From an uncultured Paenibacillaceae bacterium (GTDB taxonomy: Bacteria > Bacillota > Bacilli > Aneurinibacillales > Aneurinibacillaceae): a DNA stretch of 64,000 nt. Shown piece by piece: positions 9,253 to 17,653 of this stretch. A model generated the notes under the pieces. It searched no databases and was not told where the DNA came from. It saw only the letters and a program-made list of their open reading frames with translations. Where the stretch lies: NCBI GenBank assembly GCA_946478845.1, contig CAMLDI010000016.1, positions 1 through 64,000 of the forward strand. Reading direction: 5' to 3'. The translations under genes and the position numbers were made by a program. Each line of letters begins with the position of its first letter. Position 1 is the first letter of the stretch.

Positions 9253-10989
9253 ATGTTACTTGAACTATCCATAAAGAATTTTGCTGTCATTAAAGAAATA
9301 ACAATCCCTTTTCATAAAGGACTGACCATTCTAACCGGGGAAACAGGTGCAGGAAAATCCATTTTAATTGATGCCATTGGTTTATTATTGGGTGGACGTG
9401 GCTCGGGAGATTATATACGCCATGGATGCAAAAAGGCGGAAATCGAGGGGTTATTTGAATTTGGAACTAACTCTCCTGCTATAAAAATCCTCAATGAAAA
9501 CGGAATTGATTGTGAGGATCATTTGTTTGTGGTGCGCCGTGAAATTACAGAGAACGGAAAGAGCCTGTGCCGGGTTAATGGCAGATTAATTCCCCAGAGC
9601 ATTATGAGAGAACTTGGTCCATGGTTTATTACTGTCCATGGGCAACATGAACATCAGTCTCTTATGCAAGAGGATCGCCATATTCAATGGTTGGATTCCT
9701 ATGGCGAAGAACAATTGCAGTCCACATTGAAAGAATATTCTAAGCTTTACAAACGGTATTTACAATTGAAATCGGAATTGGATTATATGAGTACCAATGA
9801 ACGGGAAATAGTGCAACGTATGGACATGCTTCGCTTTCAATGGAAAGAAATTGTTGATGGCTCCCTCGAACCAGGGGAAGATGAAAAACTTATGATCGAA
9901 CGAAAACGTTTGTCAGGCGGAGAGAAAATAGCCAAAGGCATTGCTGCTGCTTATCATTCTTTATCTGGTGAACAACGGGGAGTCGATTGGCTTGGCAATG
10001 CCTTAGAAAACATAGAACCGCTCCTTTCCTTTGATCCCTCTTTTGGGGAGATTCATAAAACATTGGAAGAAGCTTACTATCAAGTGGAGGAAATTGCCCG
10101 TTCTTTACGTCAATTACAGGATGAGATTCAATTTGATCCGGAAAAACTCTCTTTTATTGAATCCAGATTGGATGAAATAAATCGGTTAAAAAGAAAATAT
10201 GGGAAGTCTGTAGATGAAATTCTTGAGTATGCAGCTGCTATAGAAGATGAATTAGAGAAGATGGAAAATCGGGAAAACCGTATTGAAGAACTTCAAAAGA
10301 AAGTACAGGAAACAGCTCAAGATTTAGCCATTGAAGCAAGGGAGCTTTCGGAAATCCGCAAAAGGGTTGCCCTCCAATTGGCTTTTCTTATTGAGAAGGA
10401 ATTAAAGGATCTCCATATGTCCCGTACCCAGTTTGAAATTGCTATCACCAGAGAAATTGATGAAAATGGAATCGATATTAATGGCGAAAAAATACGTATT
10501 CATCCAAAGGGAATTGATCGGGTAGAGTTTATGATTTCCCCGAACCCTGGTGAACCATTACGGCCTTTAGCCCGTATTGCTTCAGGGGGTGAACTGTCCC
10601 GCATTATGCTGGCGATGAAGACGATTCTTGCTAATGCTGAAAATATTGATACCCTTATTTTTGATGAAGTAGACACTGGAGTTAGCGGAAGAACCGCTCA
10701 GGCCATTGCCGAGAAATTAAATCGTGTTGCCAATCGGCGCCAGGTATTATGTGTAACCCATTTGCCTCAGGTGGCCAGTATGGCTGATGCTCATTTACAT
10801 ATTGTGAAACATATGGGCGAGAATGAAACAGAAACCAGAGTAAAAGAATTAAATGAGGAAGAAAAAGTACGGGAATTAGCTCGGATGCTTGGTGGGGTTG
10901 AAGTGACTGATAAAACCCTTGAACATGCCAAAGAGATGCTTTTACAGGCAAATTTACGTAAGAAGGAAGACATTGTTTCTCGGGCGTAG
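9253..10989 (+). CDS. recN: DNA repair protein RecN
   Basis: SMC-like ATPase recruited early to double-strand breaks. Walker A GETGAGKS is at residues 29-36, long coiled-coil arms occupy the middle (about 150-380), and the C-terminal head has the ABC signature ASGGELSRIMLAMK and the Walker B TLIFDEVDTGVSG followed by CVTHLPQVA. Length of 578 residues is normal. It starts 11 bases after argR behind GGGAGG and is the last gene of the nadK-argR-recN run. Confidence 0.97.
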   Translation: MLLELSIKNFAVIKEITIPFHKGLTILTGETGAGKSILIDAIGLLLGGRGSGDYIRHGCKKAEIEGLFEFGTNSPAIKILNENGIDCEDHLFVVRREITENGKSLCRVNGRLIPQSIMRELGPWFITVHGQHEHQSLMQEDRHIQWLDSYGEEQLQSTLKEYSKLYKRYLQLKSELDYMSTNEREIVQRMDMLRFQWKEIVDGSLEPGEDEKLMIERKRLSGGEKIAKGIAAAYHSLSGEQRGVDWLGNALENIEPLLSFDPSFGEIHKTLEEAYYQVEEIARSLRQLQDEIQFDPEKLSFIESRLDEINRLKRKYGKSVDEILEYAAAIEDELEKMENRENRIEELQKKVQETAQDLAIEARELSEIRKRVALQLAFLIEKELKDLHMSRTQFEIAITREIDENGIDINGEKIRIHPKGIDRVEFMISPNPGEPLRPLARIASGGELSRIMLAMKTILANAENIDTLIFDEVDTGVSGRTAQAIAEKLNRVANRRQVLCVTHLPQVASMADAHLHIVKHMGENETETRVKELNEEEKVRELARMLGGVEVTDKTLEHAKEMLLQANLRKKEDIVSRA

Positions 10990-11076
10990 GTTATAAATAA
11001 GGCCAAGTACGGAAAAATTAATATTACAGAGAAAATGGAGGTGTAGGTAGGGAACGTGTAGGAGCGTGATGCCCAA

Positions 11077-12396
11077 TTGTCTAATTCAAAACGAACTAAA
11101 ACCTTATTTGGCTGGATCTTAATTATACTCGCTCTATTCACATTCTCTTCGACCCCCTTCCGGCAATTTGCTTCAATACCGGAAAAGATTAGAATTGTTC
11201 AAGGATCCCTGGAGCAGCTATCTTTTGCCATGCCTGTCAATGCTAAGGTAGTGACTTCCGACCCTAATGTGGTTCAATTAAATGGGAATCAAACTGGGAT
11301 GGAGAATCATGACTTGCGGAAGCCTTTGATTATAGAGCCAATCAAGCCAGGTGACACTCAGGTAACATTAAAGGTGGGAGATATCCCTGTTAAAACTGTT
11401 AATGTAGAAGTATTGCCTGAAGTGAAATTGATTCCTGGTGGACAATCCATTGGTGTTCAATTGCAAACATCCGGTGTATTGGTAGTAGGCCACCATCTTA
11501 TTGAGGGGCAGGGAAGAAAATATTCTCCCGGAGAACAATCTAATATTAAAGTCGGTGACCGGATTATGAAGGTCAATGAGGTCTCAATCCGGAATATGGA
11601 GCAGGTAGGTAAACTGGTAAATGAATCAGGAAATAAACATGAGCCTGTTCGTTTGGAAGTTATAAGGGGTAAAGAAAAATTGGAATTAAAAATTAATCCC
11701 GCTTATGACGAAAAGGAAAAAACCTACCGCTTAGGGGTCTATATTCGTGATTCTGCCGCGGGTGTTGGAACGTTAACTTTTTATGATCCAAAAACAAAAA
11801 ATTATGGCGCACTAGGCCATGTTATTTCCGATATGGATACGGGAAAACCTATTGTTGTAGGTTCAGGCCATGTGGTGCAATCCAGTGTAACATCCATTGA
11901 AAAAGGCCAAAGCGGCTCCCCAGGTGAGAAATATGCCATTTTTAAAAATGAAAATGTAAAATTGGGGAATATCGAAAAAAATACTCCCTTTGGGATTTTT
12001 GGTAAAATGGATAAATTTCCTGACCATTCTGTTGGTACGAAACCAATTCCTATTGCATTAAGCGAACAGGTCAAAACAGGGCCTGCGGAAATTTATACAG
12101 TAGTGAATGGACAAAAAGTGGAGAAGTATAAAATTGAAATTGTAAATGTCATTCAACAAAAATTCCCTTCAACAAAAGGATTAATTATTAAAATTACGGA
12201 TCCTCGCCTGCTGGATAAAACTGGTGGGATTGTGCAAGGGATGAGTGGAAGCCCGATAATCCAAAATGGACATCTTGTCGGAGCAGTTACCCATGTTTTT
12301 GTAAATGACCCAACATCAGGATATGGAACCTATATTGAATGGATGTTGAAGGACGCTGGATATAATTTAGAAAAAGAACAACCCAGAGCTAGTTAA
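11077..12396 (+). CDS. spoIVB: SpoIVB stage IV sporulation serine peptidase
   Basis: Secreted S55-family protease made in the forespore that signals to SpoIVFA/SpoIVFB so that pro-sigma-K is activated in the mother cell. One N-terminal membrane segment (about 9-25), a PDZ domain (about 120-205), and the peptidase domain with catalytic His in GALGHVISD (H248) and Ser in GMSGSP (S390) are visible. The start is a TTG at 11077; no in-frame ATG precedes the membrane anchor. It lies in the standard place between recN and spo0A, and its stop codon is inside the terminator stem. Confidence 0.95.
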   Translation: MSNSKRTKTLFGWILIILALFTFSSTPFRQFASIPEKIRIVQGSLEQLSFAMPVNAKVVTSDPNVVQLNGNQTGMENHDLRKPLIIEPIKPGDTQVTLKVGDIPVKTVNVEVLPEVKLIPGGQSIGVQLQTSGVLVVGHHLIEGQGRKYSPGEQSNIKVGDRIMKVNEVSIRNMEQVGKLVNESGNKHEPVRLEVIRGKEKLELKINPAYDEKEKTYRLGVYIRDSAAGVGTLTFYDPKTKNYGALGHVISDMDTGKPIVVGSGHVVQSSVTSIEKGQSGSPGEKYAIFKNENVKLGNIEKNTPFGIFGKMDKFPDHSVGTKPIPIALSEQVKTGPAEIYTVVNGQKVEKYKIEIVNVIQQKFPSTKGLIIKITDPRLLDKTGGIVQGMSGSPIIQNGHLVGAVTHVFVNDPTSGYGTYIEWMLKDAGYNLEKEQPRAS

Positions 12397-12418
12397 TATA
12401 GCCTGGGTTGTTCTTTTA
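12376..12418 (+). terminator. Terminator overlapping the end of spoIVB
   Basis: GAACAACCCAG (12376-12386) pairs with CTGGGTTGTTC (12403-12413), an 11-bp perfect stem followed by TTTTAT. The left arm encodes the last residues of SpoIVB. Confidence 0.85.
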
Positions 12419-12485
12419 TAATTGGTTAAAATATGTTATCGCCAAGACATTTAATCTATACTATTATAGTAAGAAAAGACAGTTC

Positions 12486-12558
12486 TGTCGAAATGAGTGG
12501 TAAATGGTCGAAAGGATTTTGGGTTACATAAGAAGGAAATGAAGTTTCAGTTGTCGAA
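12486..12558 (+). promoter_or_regulatory. Cluster of 0A-box-like sites upstream of spo0A
   Basis: Two exact TGTCGAA heptamers (12486-12492 and 12552-12558) and one single-mismatch copy GGTCGAA (12506-12512) lie in the same orientation before spo0A. This matches the known Spo0A-P box and the known autoregulation of spo0A. Between them, AAAGGATTT (12511-12519) followed by GAAAT (12536-12540) resembles a degraded sigma-H promoter (Ps). A vegetative -10-like TATACT lies at 12457-12462. Confidence 0.7.
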
Positions 12559-12645
12559 GAATCAAAGGGGAAAATTTATACAACAATTACATTACATCCT
12601 ACAATGATGATATAAAATATGTCGGGAAGAAGGAGCGAAGGGATA

Positions 12646-13440
12646 TTGAATAAAAAAATTAGAGTCATTCTTGCGGACGATAACAGGGAGTTTACGGAAC
12701 TTTTGAGAGATTATCTGACAGCACAGGACGACATAGATGTGATTGGCATTGCTTCCAATGGGAATGAGGTTCTATCCTTATTGGAGGAACAGGTACCAGA
12801 TGTTTTAATATTGGATATTATTATGCCTCATTTAGATGGACTAGCTGTTCTTGAAAAAATTCAGCATTTAAATTTATCCCCGATGCCCCGTATTATGATG
12901 CTCACTGCTTTTGGACAGGAAGAAATTACAAAGAAGGCTGTGGAATTAGGCGCAAGTTATTATATTCTTAAACCATTTGATATGGATGTTATGGCTAATC
13001 GCCTGCGACAAATTGCTGGCGTATCAGTAAGTGAAGGGGTGCGCCCAAATGTAAATGTGCGAGTGCCAATTTTGCCAACTCGCGGAAAGAATTTGGATCA
13101 AAACATTACTTCTATAATTCATGAAATTGGCGTTCCAGCCCATATTAAGGGGTATCTATACTTAAGAGAAGCCATTACCATGGTTTATAACGACGTAGAG
13201 CTTCTGGGGTCCATTACAAAGATACTTTATCCAGCTATAGGTAAAAAGTACAACACGACAGCCAGTCGCGTTGAGAGGGCCATCAGACACGCTATAGAGG
13301 TTGCCTGGAGTAGGGGCAATATGGAATCCATTGGACAACTTTTTGGTTACACGGTGAGCAACAGCAAAGCGAAGCCCACTAATTCAGAATTTATTGCCAT
13401 GGTAGCTGATAAATTAAGATTAGAGCATCAAGTGAGTTAA
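12646..13440 (+). CDS. spo0A: Sporulation master regulator Spo0A
   Basis: Response regulator phosphorylated by the Spo0F/Spo0B relay that commits the cell to sporulation. Receiver domain residues 1-125 contain the acidic pair DD (11-12), phosphoacceptor D57 in [12 protein letters not shown], and the switch lysine in YILKPFD; the C-terminal sigma-factor-contacting HTH domain contains [17 protein letters not shown] and [19 protein letters not shown] start at TTG 12646 (264 residues), preceded by AAGGAG, because [12 protein letters not shown] aligns with known Spo0A N-termini; the ATG at 12619 has no ribosome site. Confidence 0.96.
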   Translation: MNKKIRVILADDNREFTELLRDYLTAQDDIDVIGIASNGNEVLSLLEEQVPDVLILDIIMPHLDGLAVLEKIQHLNLSPMPRIMMLTAFGQEEITKKAVELGASYYILKPFDMDVMANRLRQIAGVSVSEGVRPNVNVRVPILPTRGKNLDQNITSIIHEIGVPAHIKGYLYLREAITMVYNDVELLGSITKILYPAIGKKYNTTASRVERAIRHAIEVAWSRGNMESIGQLFGYTVSNSKAKPTNSEFIAMVADKLRLEHQVS

Positions 13441-13450
13441 TATTTTTATA

Positions 13451-13478
13451 AAAAGCCTCCATTAAGGGGGTTTTTTAA
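13451..13478 (+). terminator. Terminator after spo0A
   Basis: AAAAGCCTCC (13451-13460) pairs with GGGGGTTTTT, including two G-U pairs, across an ATTAA loop, and a T run follows. Confidence 0.75.
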
Positions 13479-13503
13479 TTTTTATAAATTGGTTTTTAAA
13501 TAA

Positions 13504-13553
13504 ACCCCTTGGGGTATTTTTTTATTTTAGGATGGGAATCCTCGTGTTATACT
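13504..13553 (+). promoter_or_regulatory. Promoter and candidate operator of the CstR-like gene
   Basis: ACCCC-TT-GGGGT (13504-13515) is a perfect 12-bp G/C palindrome in AT-rich flanks, the form expected of CsoR/CstR operators. An extended -10 element TGT-TATACT lies at 13545-13553, and a second small inverted repeat AGGAT/ATCCT lies between. Autoregulation by the downstream repressor is an inference. Confidence 0.5.
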
Positions 13554-13590
13554 ATTATTATTGGAGAAATGTAGGTAAGGGGAATGAATA

Positions 13591-13851
13591 ATGGAATATT
13601 CTGATGCGGTAAAAAACCGTTTAAAACGTATTGAAGGTCAGGTTCGTGGCGTATTGCGCATGATGGAAGAAGAAAAAGAATGTAAAGATGTCATTACCCA
13701 ATTATCAGCTGTTCGTTCTGCTGTTGACCGTGCCATTCTTTTTGTTGTTGGGTCAAATATGGAAATATGCCTTCGCCAGCAAATTGAAAATGGTGGAGAA
13801 ACGGATGATGTATTGAATGAAGCCATTCAATTATTGTTGAAAAGCAGATAA
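13591..13851 (+). CDS. CsoR/CstR-family repressor, persulfide-sensor-like
   Basis: An 86-residue all-helical repressor of the metal/sulfur-sensing DUF156 family, beginning YSDAVKNRLKRIEGQVRGVLRM. The two family cysteines fall at C31 (EECKDV region, KECKDVITQL) and C60 (NMEICLRQ). The position that is the copper-binding histidine in CsoR is asparagine (N56). As far as I recall, C-N-C is the pattern of CstR persulfide sensors, not of copper sensors; the assignment rests on this. No sulfide oxidation, rhodanese or copper export genes are adjacent, and the next gene is fabI behind a terminator-like structure. Confidence 0.8.
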   Translation: MEYSDAVKNRLKRIEGQVRGVLRMMEEEKECKDVITQLSAVRSAVDRAILFVVGSNMEICLRQQIENGGETDDVLNEAIQLLLKSR

Positions 13852-13897
13852 GAAATAAAGGAAAAATAATGCTTTGTCCCGAAAATAAAAGGATAAG

Positions 13898-13954
13898 ACT
13901 TGGTTTTTAGGCCTGGTGCCAATCAGGGTTACTTTGCACTCGCCAAGTTTTTTT
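13898..13954 (+). terminator. Branched hairpin with U tail between the CstR-like gene and fabI
   Basis: ACTTGG (13898-13903) pairs with CCAAGT (13943-13948), followed by seven Ts, enclosing a smaller CCTG/CAGG stem. It can act as a terminator of the repressor gene. TTAGGCCTGGTGCCAA (13907-13922) inside it resembles, imperfectly, a FapR box, which would be relevant to fabI. Confidence 0.5.
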
Positions 13955-13978
13955 AAAAATTAGGAGGTTGTTGTAAGG

Positions 13979-14752
13979 ATGGATTTATTACAGGGCAAAA
14001 ATATTCTCATCATGGGTGTAGCTAACAAACGCAGTATTGCCTGGGGCATTGCTGAATCATTAAGCAAAGCGGGAGCAAATTTAATTTTTACATATCAAGG
14101 CGACCGCTTAAAGGAAAACGTGGAAGAACTAGCTTCTACATTAAACCAGGACAATACAATTTTAATTCCCTGTGACGTTACCAGCGATGAAGATATAGAA
14201 CAAGCTGTAGCTCAAATAAAAGAACAGGTGGGTGTCTTGCATGGTGTTGCCCACTGTATTGCCTTTGCTAAATCTGAAGAACTCGAAGGTGAGTTTGTTA
14301 CTACTTCCCGTGAAGGGTATGCTTTAGCCCAGGACATTAGCGCTTATTCGCTCGTAGCTGTTGCCAATAAAGCCCGGGAAATCATGACAGAAGGTGGAAG
14401 TATAGTAACATTAACTTATCTTGGTGGCGAACGGGTAATTCAAAACTATAATGTAATGGGAGTAGCTAAAGCAGCATTAGAAATGAGCGTACGATATCTT
14501 GCGAATGACCTTGGCAAATCCAATATTCGGGTCAATGCCATTTCTGCTGGCCCTATTCGCACTCTTGCTGCGAAAGGGATTAAGAACTTTAATGATATTA
14601 AGAAAACGATTACTGAAAAGGCGCCTCTCGGCCGCATGATTGATCAAAGTGAGGTAGGAGATACTGCTCTCTTCCTCTTTAGCCAACTTTCACGGGGGAT
14701 TACTGGCGAAGTAATCCATGTGGATGCTGGATTTAATATCGTTGCTAACTAG
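13979..14752 (+). CDS. fabI: Enoyl-[acyl-carrier-protein] reductase FabI
   Basis: NADH/NADPH-dependent last step of each fatty acid elongation cycle. GVANKRSIAWGIA (12-24) is the atypical FabI nucleotide loop, YALAQDISAYS and YNVMGVAKAALE carry the catalytic tyrosine and lysine (Y-x6-K), and RVNAISAGPIRTLAAKGI forms the substrate loop. The 257-residue length is normal. ATG 13979 is preceded by AGGAGG. A FabK/nitronate-monooxygenase-like gene at 21792 could be a second reductase of the flavin type. Confidence 0.95.
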   Translation: MDLLQGKNILIMGVANKRSIAWGIAESLSKAGANLIFTYQGDRLKENVEELASTLNQDNTILIPCDVTSDEDIEQAVAQIKEQVGVLHGVAHCIAFAKSEELEGEFVTTSREGYALAQDISAYSLVAVANKAREIMTEGGSIVTLTYLGGERVIQNYNVMGVAKAALEMSVRYLANDLGKSNIRVNAISAGPIRTLAAKGIKNFNDIKKTITEKAPLGRMIDQSEVGDTALFLFSQLSRGITGEVIHVDAGFNIVAN

Positions 14753-14758
14753 TTGTTT

Positions 14759-14795
14759 AAAAGGTGGTTATGGATTCCCATACCACCTTTTACTT
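14759..14795 (+). terminator. Terminator after fabI
   Basis: AAAAGGTGG (14759-14767) pairs with CCACCTTTT (14783-14791), with further TATGG/CCATA pairing inside and a T-rich tail. Confidence 0.85.
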
Positions 14796-14809
14796 TACTT
14801 TCTTAGGGG

Positions 14810-15652
14810 ATGATGAAAATTACAAGGGTGGATTTGCATTCCCATTCAACTGCTTCTGATGGGACATTTCATGTGAAAGATATAATTGCCCGTGCAATTG
14901 AAAAAGGGTTGTCTGGATTAGCCATTACAGACCATGATACCGTTGCTGCACTTACTGAAGCTGTGGAAGAAGGGAAGAAGGCAGGAATTGAAGTAGTCCC
15001 CGGTATTGAAATCAGTTCTGTTTATAAAGGAATGGATATTCATGTACTGGGATATTATGTAGATTATGAAGATGAACAGTTCCTTAAGACGTTAGCTGAA
15101 TTAAGGGATGTTCGTAAGATTCGCAATCAGATGATGATTGCTAAGTTAAATCAATTAGGGATAGATATAACGATAGAAGAAGTAGAAAAAGAGAAACAAG
15201 AAAAAGGGAATACAGGCCGGCCTCATATTGCATCTGTGTTAATGAAAAAAGGCATTGTTTCTTCCATTAAAGAAGCATTTGACAAATATCTGGGAAGAGA
15301 CGGCCTTGCGTATTGCAACCCACCTCGCATTTCCCCAATTGAAGCCATTGATATCATTAAGCAGGCGAAAGGAGTTGCTGTGATTGCCCATCCAGGCTTG
15401 TACAATGATGAAGAAATGGTTCGATCTCTAATCGCCCATGGTTTAATAGGAATTGAAGTATTTCATCCCGATCATGGAGGGGAAGAGGAAAGAGTATATA
15501 GTCAAATGGCTGATGAATTTCAATTAATTAAAACAGGTGGTTCTGATTTTCATGGGATACGAAATGGGATTGTATTTCATGGGGATTTAGGGGATAAAAG
15601 CGTTGATATAGAAACCCTTGAACAATTGAAAAAAAGTAAAATTTCTTTTTAA
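14810..15652 (+). CDS. PHP-domain phosphoesterase (TrpH/YciV type)
   Basis: A 280-residue metal-dependent phosphoesterase. The PHP metal ligands are visible as VDLHSHSTASDG (8-19), ITDHDT (43-48), PGIEIS, VAVIAHPG and TGGSDFHG. Relatives include the 3',5'-nucleoside bisphosphate phosphatase / RNase AM of E. coli; the substrate here cannot be set from sequence. An all-helical insert of about 100 residues lies between GYYVDY and AHPG, as is usual in this family. ATG codons at 14810 and 14813 are both possible; TTAGGGG is the nearest ribosome site. Confidence 0.85.
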   Translation: MMKITRVDLHSHSTASDGTFHVKDIIARAIEKGLSGLAITDHDTVAALTEAVEEGKKAGIEVVPGIEISSVYKGMDIHVLGYYVDYEDEQFLKTLAELRDVRKIRNQMMIAKLNQLGIDITIEEVEKEKQEKGNTGRPHIASVLMKKGIVSSIKEAFDKYLGRDGLAYCNPPRISPIEAIDIIKQAKGVAVIAHPGLYNDEEMVRSLIAHGLIGIEVFHPDHGGEEERVYSQMADEFQLIKTGGSDFHGIRNGIVFHGDLGDKSVDIETLEQLKKSKISF

Positions 15653-15735
15653 TGTTTGGTATCCCTTCAGAAAAAAGTTGATATGATGTATTACAATGAT
15701 TTGTCTGTTGGATTGAATGGGAAGGGGTAAAAGAT

Positions 15736-16290
15736 ATGAAGAGACAGGTTCATAGCAAAGAAGTAAAAGCAACGGCACTTTTACGACTATCTGAACGTGG
15801 GGTTGCTTTAAGTGATATTGCAGAAATTGTATATATAATGCAGGCACCTTATAATGTTGGATTAAAAATGAGCTCCTGTCTGGAGAGTGTTGAAGCTGTA
15901 TTAGAAAAGAGAGAAATTCAACACGCCATTCTTGTTGGAACTGAATTAGATATTCTTGCTGAGAAAAAGATGCTTTCTGAACCATTGCAATCAATTGTAG
16001 AAAGTGATGAAGGCCTTTTTGGATGTGATGAAACACTCGCTTTAGGTTCAGTATTTGGATATGGAAGTATCGCTGTTACAACCTTTGGCCATTTAGATAA
16101 ACAAAAAATAGGCATTATTAAACGATTAGATACAAAACGAGGAAATGGGATTCATACATTTCTCGATGATCTGGTGGCAAGTATAGCTGCCTCCGCATCA
16201 AGCCGAATGGCCCATCGTTTACGGGATGAAGAGGAAGCGGAAAAAGATCGCCAGTTACAACAAAAACAGCAGGATGAGCAAGCAGGTTAA
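15736..16290 (+). CDS. Phosphatidylglycerophosphatase A-related protein (YutG family)
   Basis: A 184-residue soluble-looking protein with the PgpA/YutG core: ILVGTELDILAEKK (about 59-72), ESDEGLFGCDETLALGS and GYGSIAVTTFGHLDKQKIG. B. subtilis YutG belongs to this family and is assigned to dephosphorylation of phosphatidylglycerophosphate or to an as yet uncertain phosphatase role. Unlike proteobacterial PgpA it has no clear membrane segments. The C-terminus is a polar, glutamine-rich tail (RQLQQKQQDEQ). It is a single-gene unit with its own terminator. Confidence 0.82.
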   Translation: MKRQVHSKEVKATALLRLSERGVALSDIAEIVYIMQAPYNVGLKMSSCLESVEAVLEKREIQHAILVGTELDILAEKKMLSEPLQSIVESDEGLFGCDETLALGSVFGYGSIAVTTFGHLDKQKIGIIKRLDTKRGNGIHTFLDDLVASIAASASSRMAHRLRDEEEAEKDRQLQQKQQDEQAG

Positions 16291-16292
16291 GT

Positions 16293-16318
16293 GGAGGGCA
16301 ATTTTAGCCTTCCTTTTT
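16293..16318 (+). terminator. Terminator after the yutG-like gene
   Basis: GGAGGGC (16293-16299) pairs with GCCTTCC (16307-16313) with one G-U pair, followed by TTTTT. Confidence 0.75.
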
Positions 16319-16346
16319 ATATGTTTTTAATGGAGTATATTTAGAA

Positions 16347-16375
16347 TTGCATTTGTTTATTATTTGTATTATATT
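16347..16375 (+). promoter_or_regulatory. Promoter of the tRNA gene
   Basis: TTGCAT (16347-16352), a 17-base spacer and TATATT (16370-16375) form a good sigma-A promoter; the tRNA begins 12 bases after the -10. Confidence 0.7.
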
Positions 16376-16386
16376 GGTTAATGCAA

Positions 16387-16462
<76 letters not shown>

Positions 16463-16476
16463 TAATATAATATATT

Positions 16477-16501
16477 AAAAAGTCCAGTTTGGGCTTTTTT
16501 T
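16477..16501 (+). terminator. Terminator after the tRNA
   Basis: AAAAAGTCC (16477-16485) pairs with GGGCTTTTT (16491-16499) with one G-U pair, followed by a T run. Confidence 0.8.
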
Positions 16502-16601
16502 AATATGGTTATACATAACTTTCGTTTAAAAAATTCATAAAAAATGTTATAATGGTTTTACTTATAGATAATTTAAATGAAGAAAGGAAAGAGCGCATCG
16601 T

Positions 16602-16976
16602 ATGAAAGCGAAGCCTAAAGGGCAATCATCCAGTGACATGGACGTTCCGGATTTATGCATATCCTGGAAAGATATGCATTCACTAGTTGCGACATGGCTT
16701 GTGAGAGACCAAGAAAAGGAGGCCATAGAACAACGTTTCGGAATACCAGTGTCTGAACTGCCATTCGTTCTTCGTTTATATGATGTAACTGACCGAATGA
16801 TTAAGAATGATGGCCTTGACCAATATGTAGATTTCACCATAAACTTCCAGGCTCCGGAATGGTTGCTATTTGGTATTGAACTGACGCGGAAATATTGTGT
16901 AGAACTTGGAGTTCGCATGGTAGATGGTAGGTATTACTCACTTAAAAGGTCAAATGTTATTCATCCTTGTGCATAA
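16602..16976 (+). CDS. DUF4912-like protein of unknown function
   Basis: A 124-residue soluble protein. LPFVLRLYDVTD in the middle, WLLFGIELTRKYCVELGVR and a C-terminal GRYYSLKRSNVI agree with my memory of the DUF4912 family, whose function is unknown; the family call is tentative. The gene has a clear extended -10 element (TGTTATAAT ending at 16553) about 50 bases upstream, a GAAAGGAAAGAG ribosome site region, and a strong terminator after it, so it is its own transcription unit. Confidence 0.6.
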   Translation: MKAKPKGQSSSDMDVPDLCISWKDMHSLVATWLVRDQEKEAIEQRFGIPVSELPFVLRLYDVTDRMIKNDGLDQYVDFTINFQAPEWLLFGIELTRKYCVELGVRMVDGRYYSLKRSNVIHPCA

Positions 16977-16998
16977 TAGAGGAGTCAAAACAAAAGAA

Positions 16999-17030
16999 AA
17001 AAGGAATCAGGATGATCCTGATTCCTTTTC
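16999..17030. terminator. Bidirectional terminator between convergent genes
   Basis: AAAAGGAATCAGGAT (16999-17013) and ATCCTGATTCCTTTT (17015-17029) form a nearly perfect palindrome with T runs on both strands, ending the DUF4912-like gene and the minus-strand DUF1885-like gene. Confidence 0.9.
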
Positions 17031-17060
17031 ATATGTCCTAAATACCTGGGCATGTTTTTC

Positions 17061-17483
17061 TTATTTACGTGGGTTAAAGTACATTTTCCGACCGTTAAAC
17101 ATAGTCAATTCAGCTTTATAGTATCTTGCCAAATATCTGCTGAATTCATTTGCTTTTCCTTTATCTCCTGCAGTAGAGATATCAGTTAATGTGATTTGGA
17201 TATAGTGTTCTTCATTATCTTCTGCAGGACGGGATCCTACACCAATTAAAATATATTGGTAAAGTTTAGGGTTGTCTCCTTTTAAGTAAAACCATTTTCC
17301 CTGCGCTTCTGGCTTTTCATGAATTGTGTAAGGAAATGCAGCTTCATTATATGCCCAGTCAACTTGATCGGCGGTTTTTTTAGTTCGAGATATGTATTGG
17401 TTTAACATTTCTTTTACTTCATTTAAAGTAACCTGTTGGACTGCGGAACCTTCAACAAATTGAATATATGCGCTTTTTCCCAA
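17061..17483 (-). CDS. DUF1885-like protein of unknown function
   Basis: A 140-residue protein starting MGKSAYIQFVEGS, which I recognise as resembling the DUF1885 family of Bacillaceae (structure known from Geobacillus, function not). Visible elements are VTLNEVKEMLNQYISRTKKTADQVDW, WFYLKGDNPKLYQYILIGVGS and a C-terminal basic segment NGRKMYFNPRK. No catalytic motif or membrane segment stands out. It is convergent with the preceding gene and has its own upstream region. Confidence 0.6.
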   Translation of the reverse strand: MGKSAYIQFVEGSAVQQVTLNEVKEMLNQYISRTKKTADQVDWAYNEAAFPYTIHEKPEAQGKWFYLKGDNPKLYQYILIGVGSRPAEDNEEHYIQITLTDISTAGDKGKANEFSRYLARYYKAELTMFNGRKMYFNPRK

Positions 17484-17653
17484 TGGATTTCACTCCTACT
17501 AAATTTTCTCTGTCCAATTCTATGTACAAGTTTAGCATTGCCTAACTTCTTTTACAACCAAAAAAGATAGTTGACTAAATATTATAAAAACAGCAAAATA
17601 AAATAAAAATAGTTGATAAAACAAATAAATAGGATATGGGGGACCAGGTTTTT

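Noticed and set aside
13898..13954. T-box or riboswitch before fabI
   Set aside because: No T-box sequence (TGGNACCGCG) or other known core is present; a terminator-like branched hairpin is enough to explain it.
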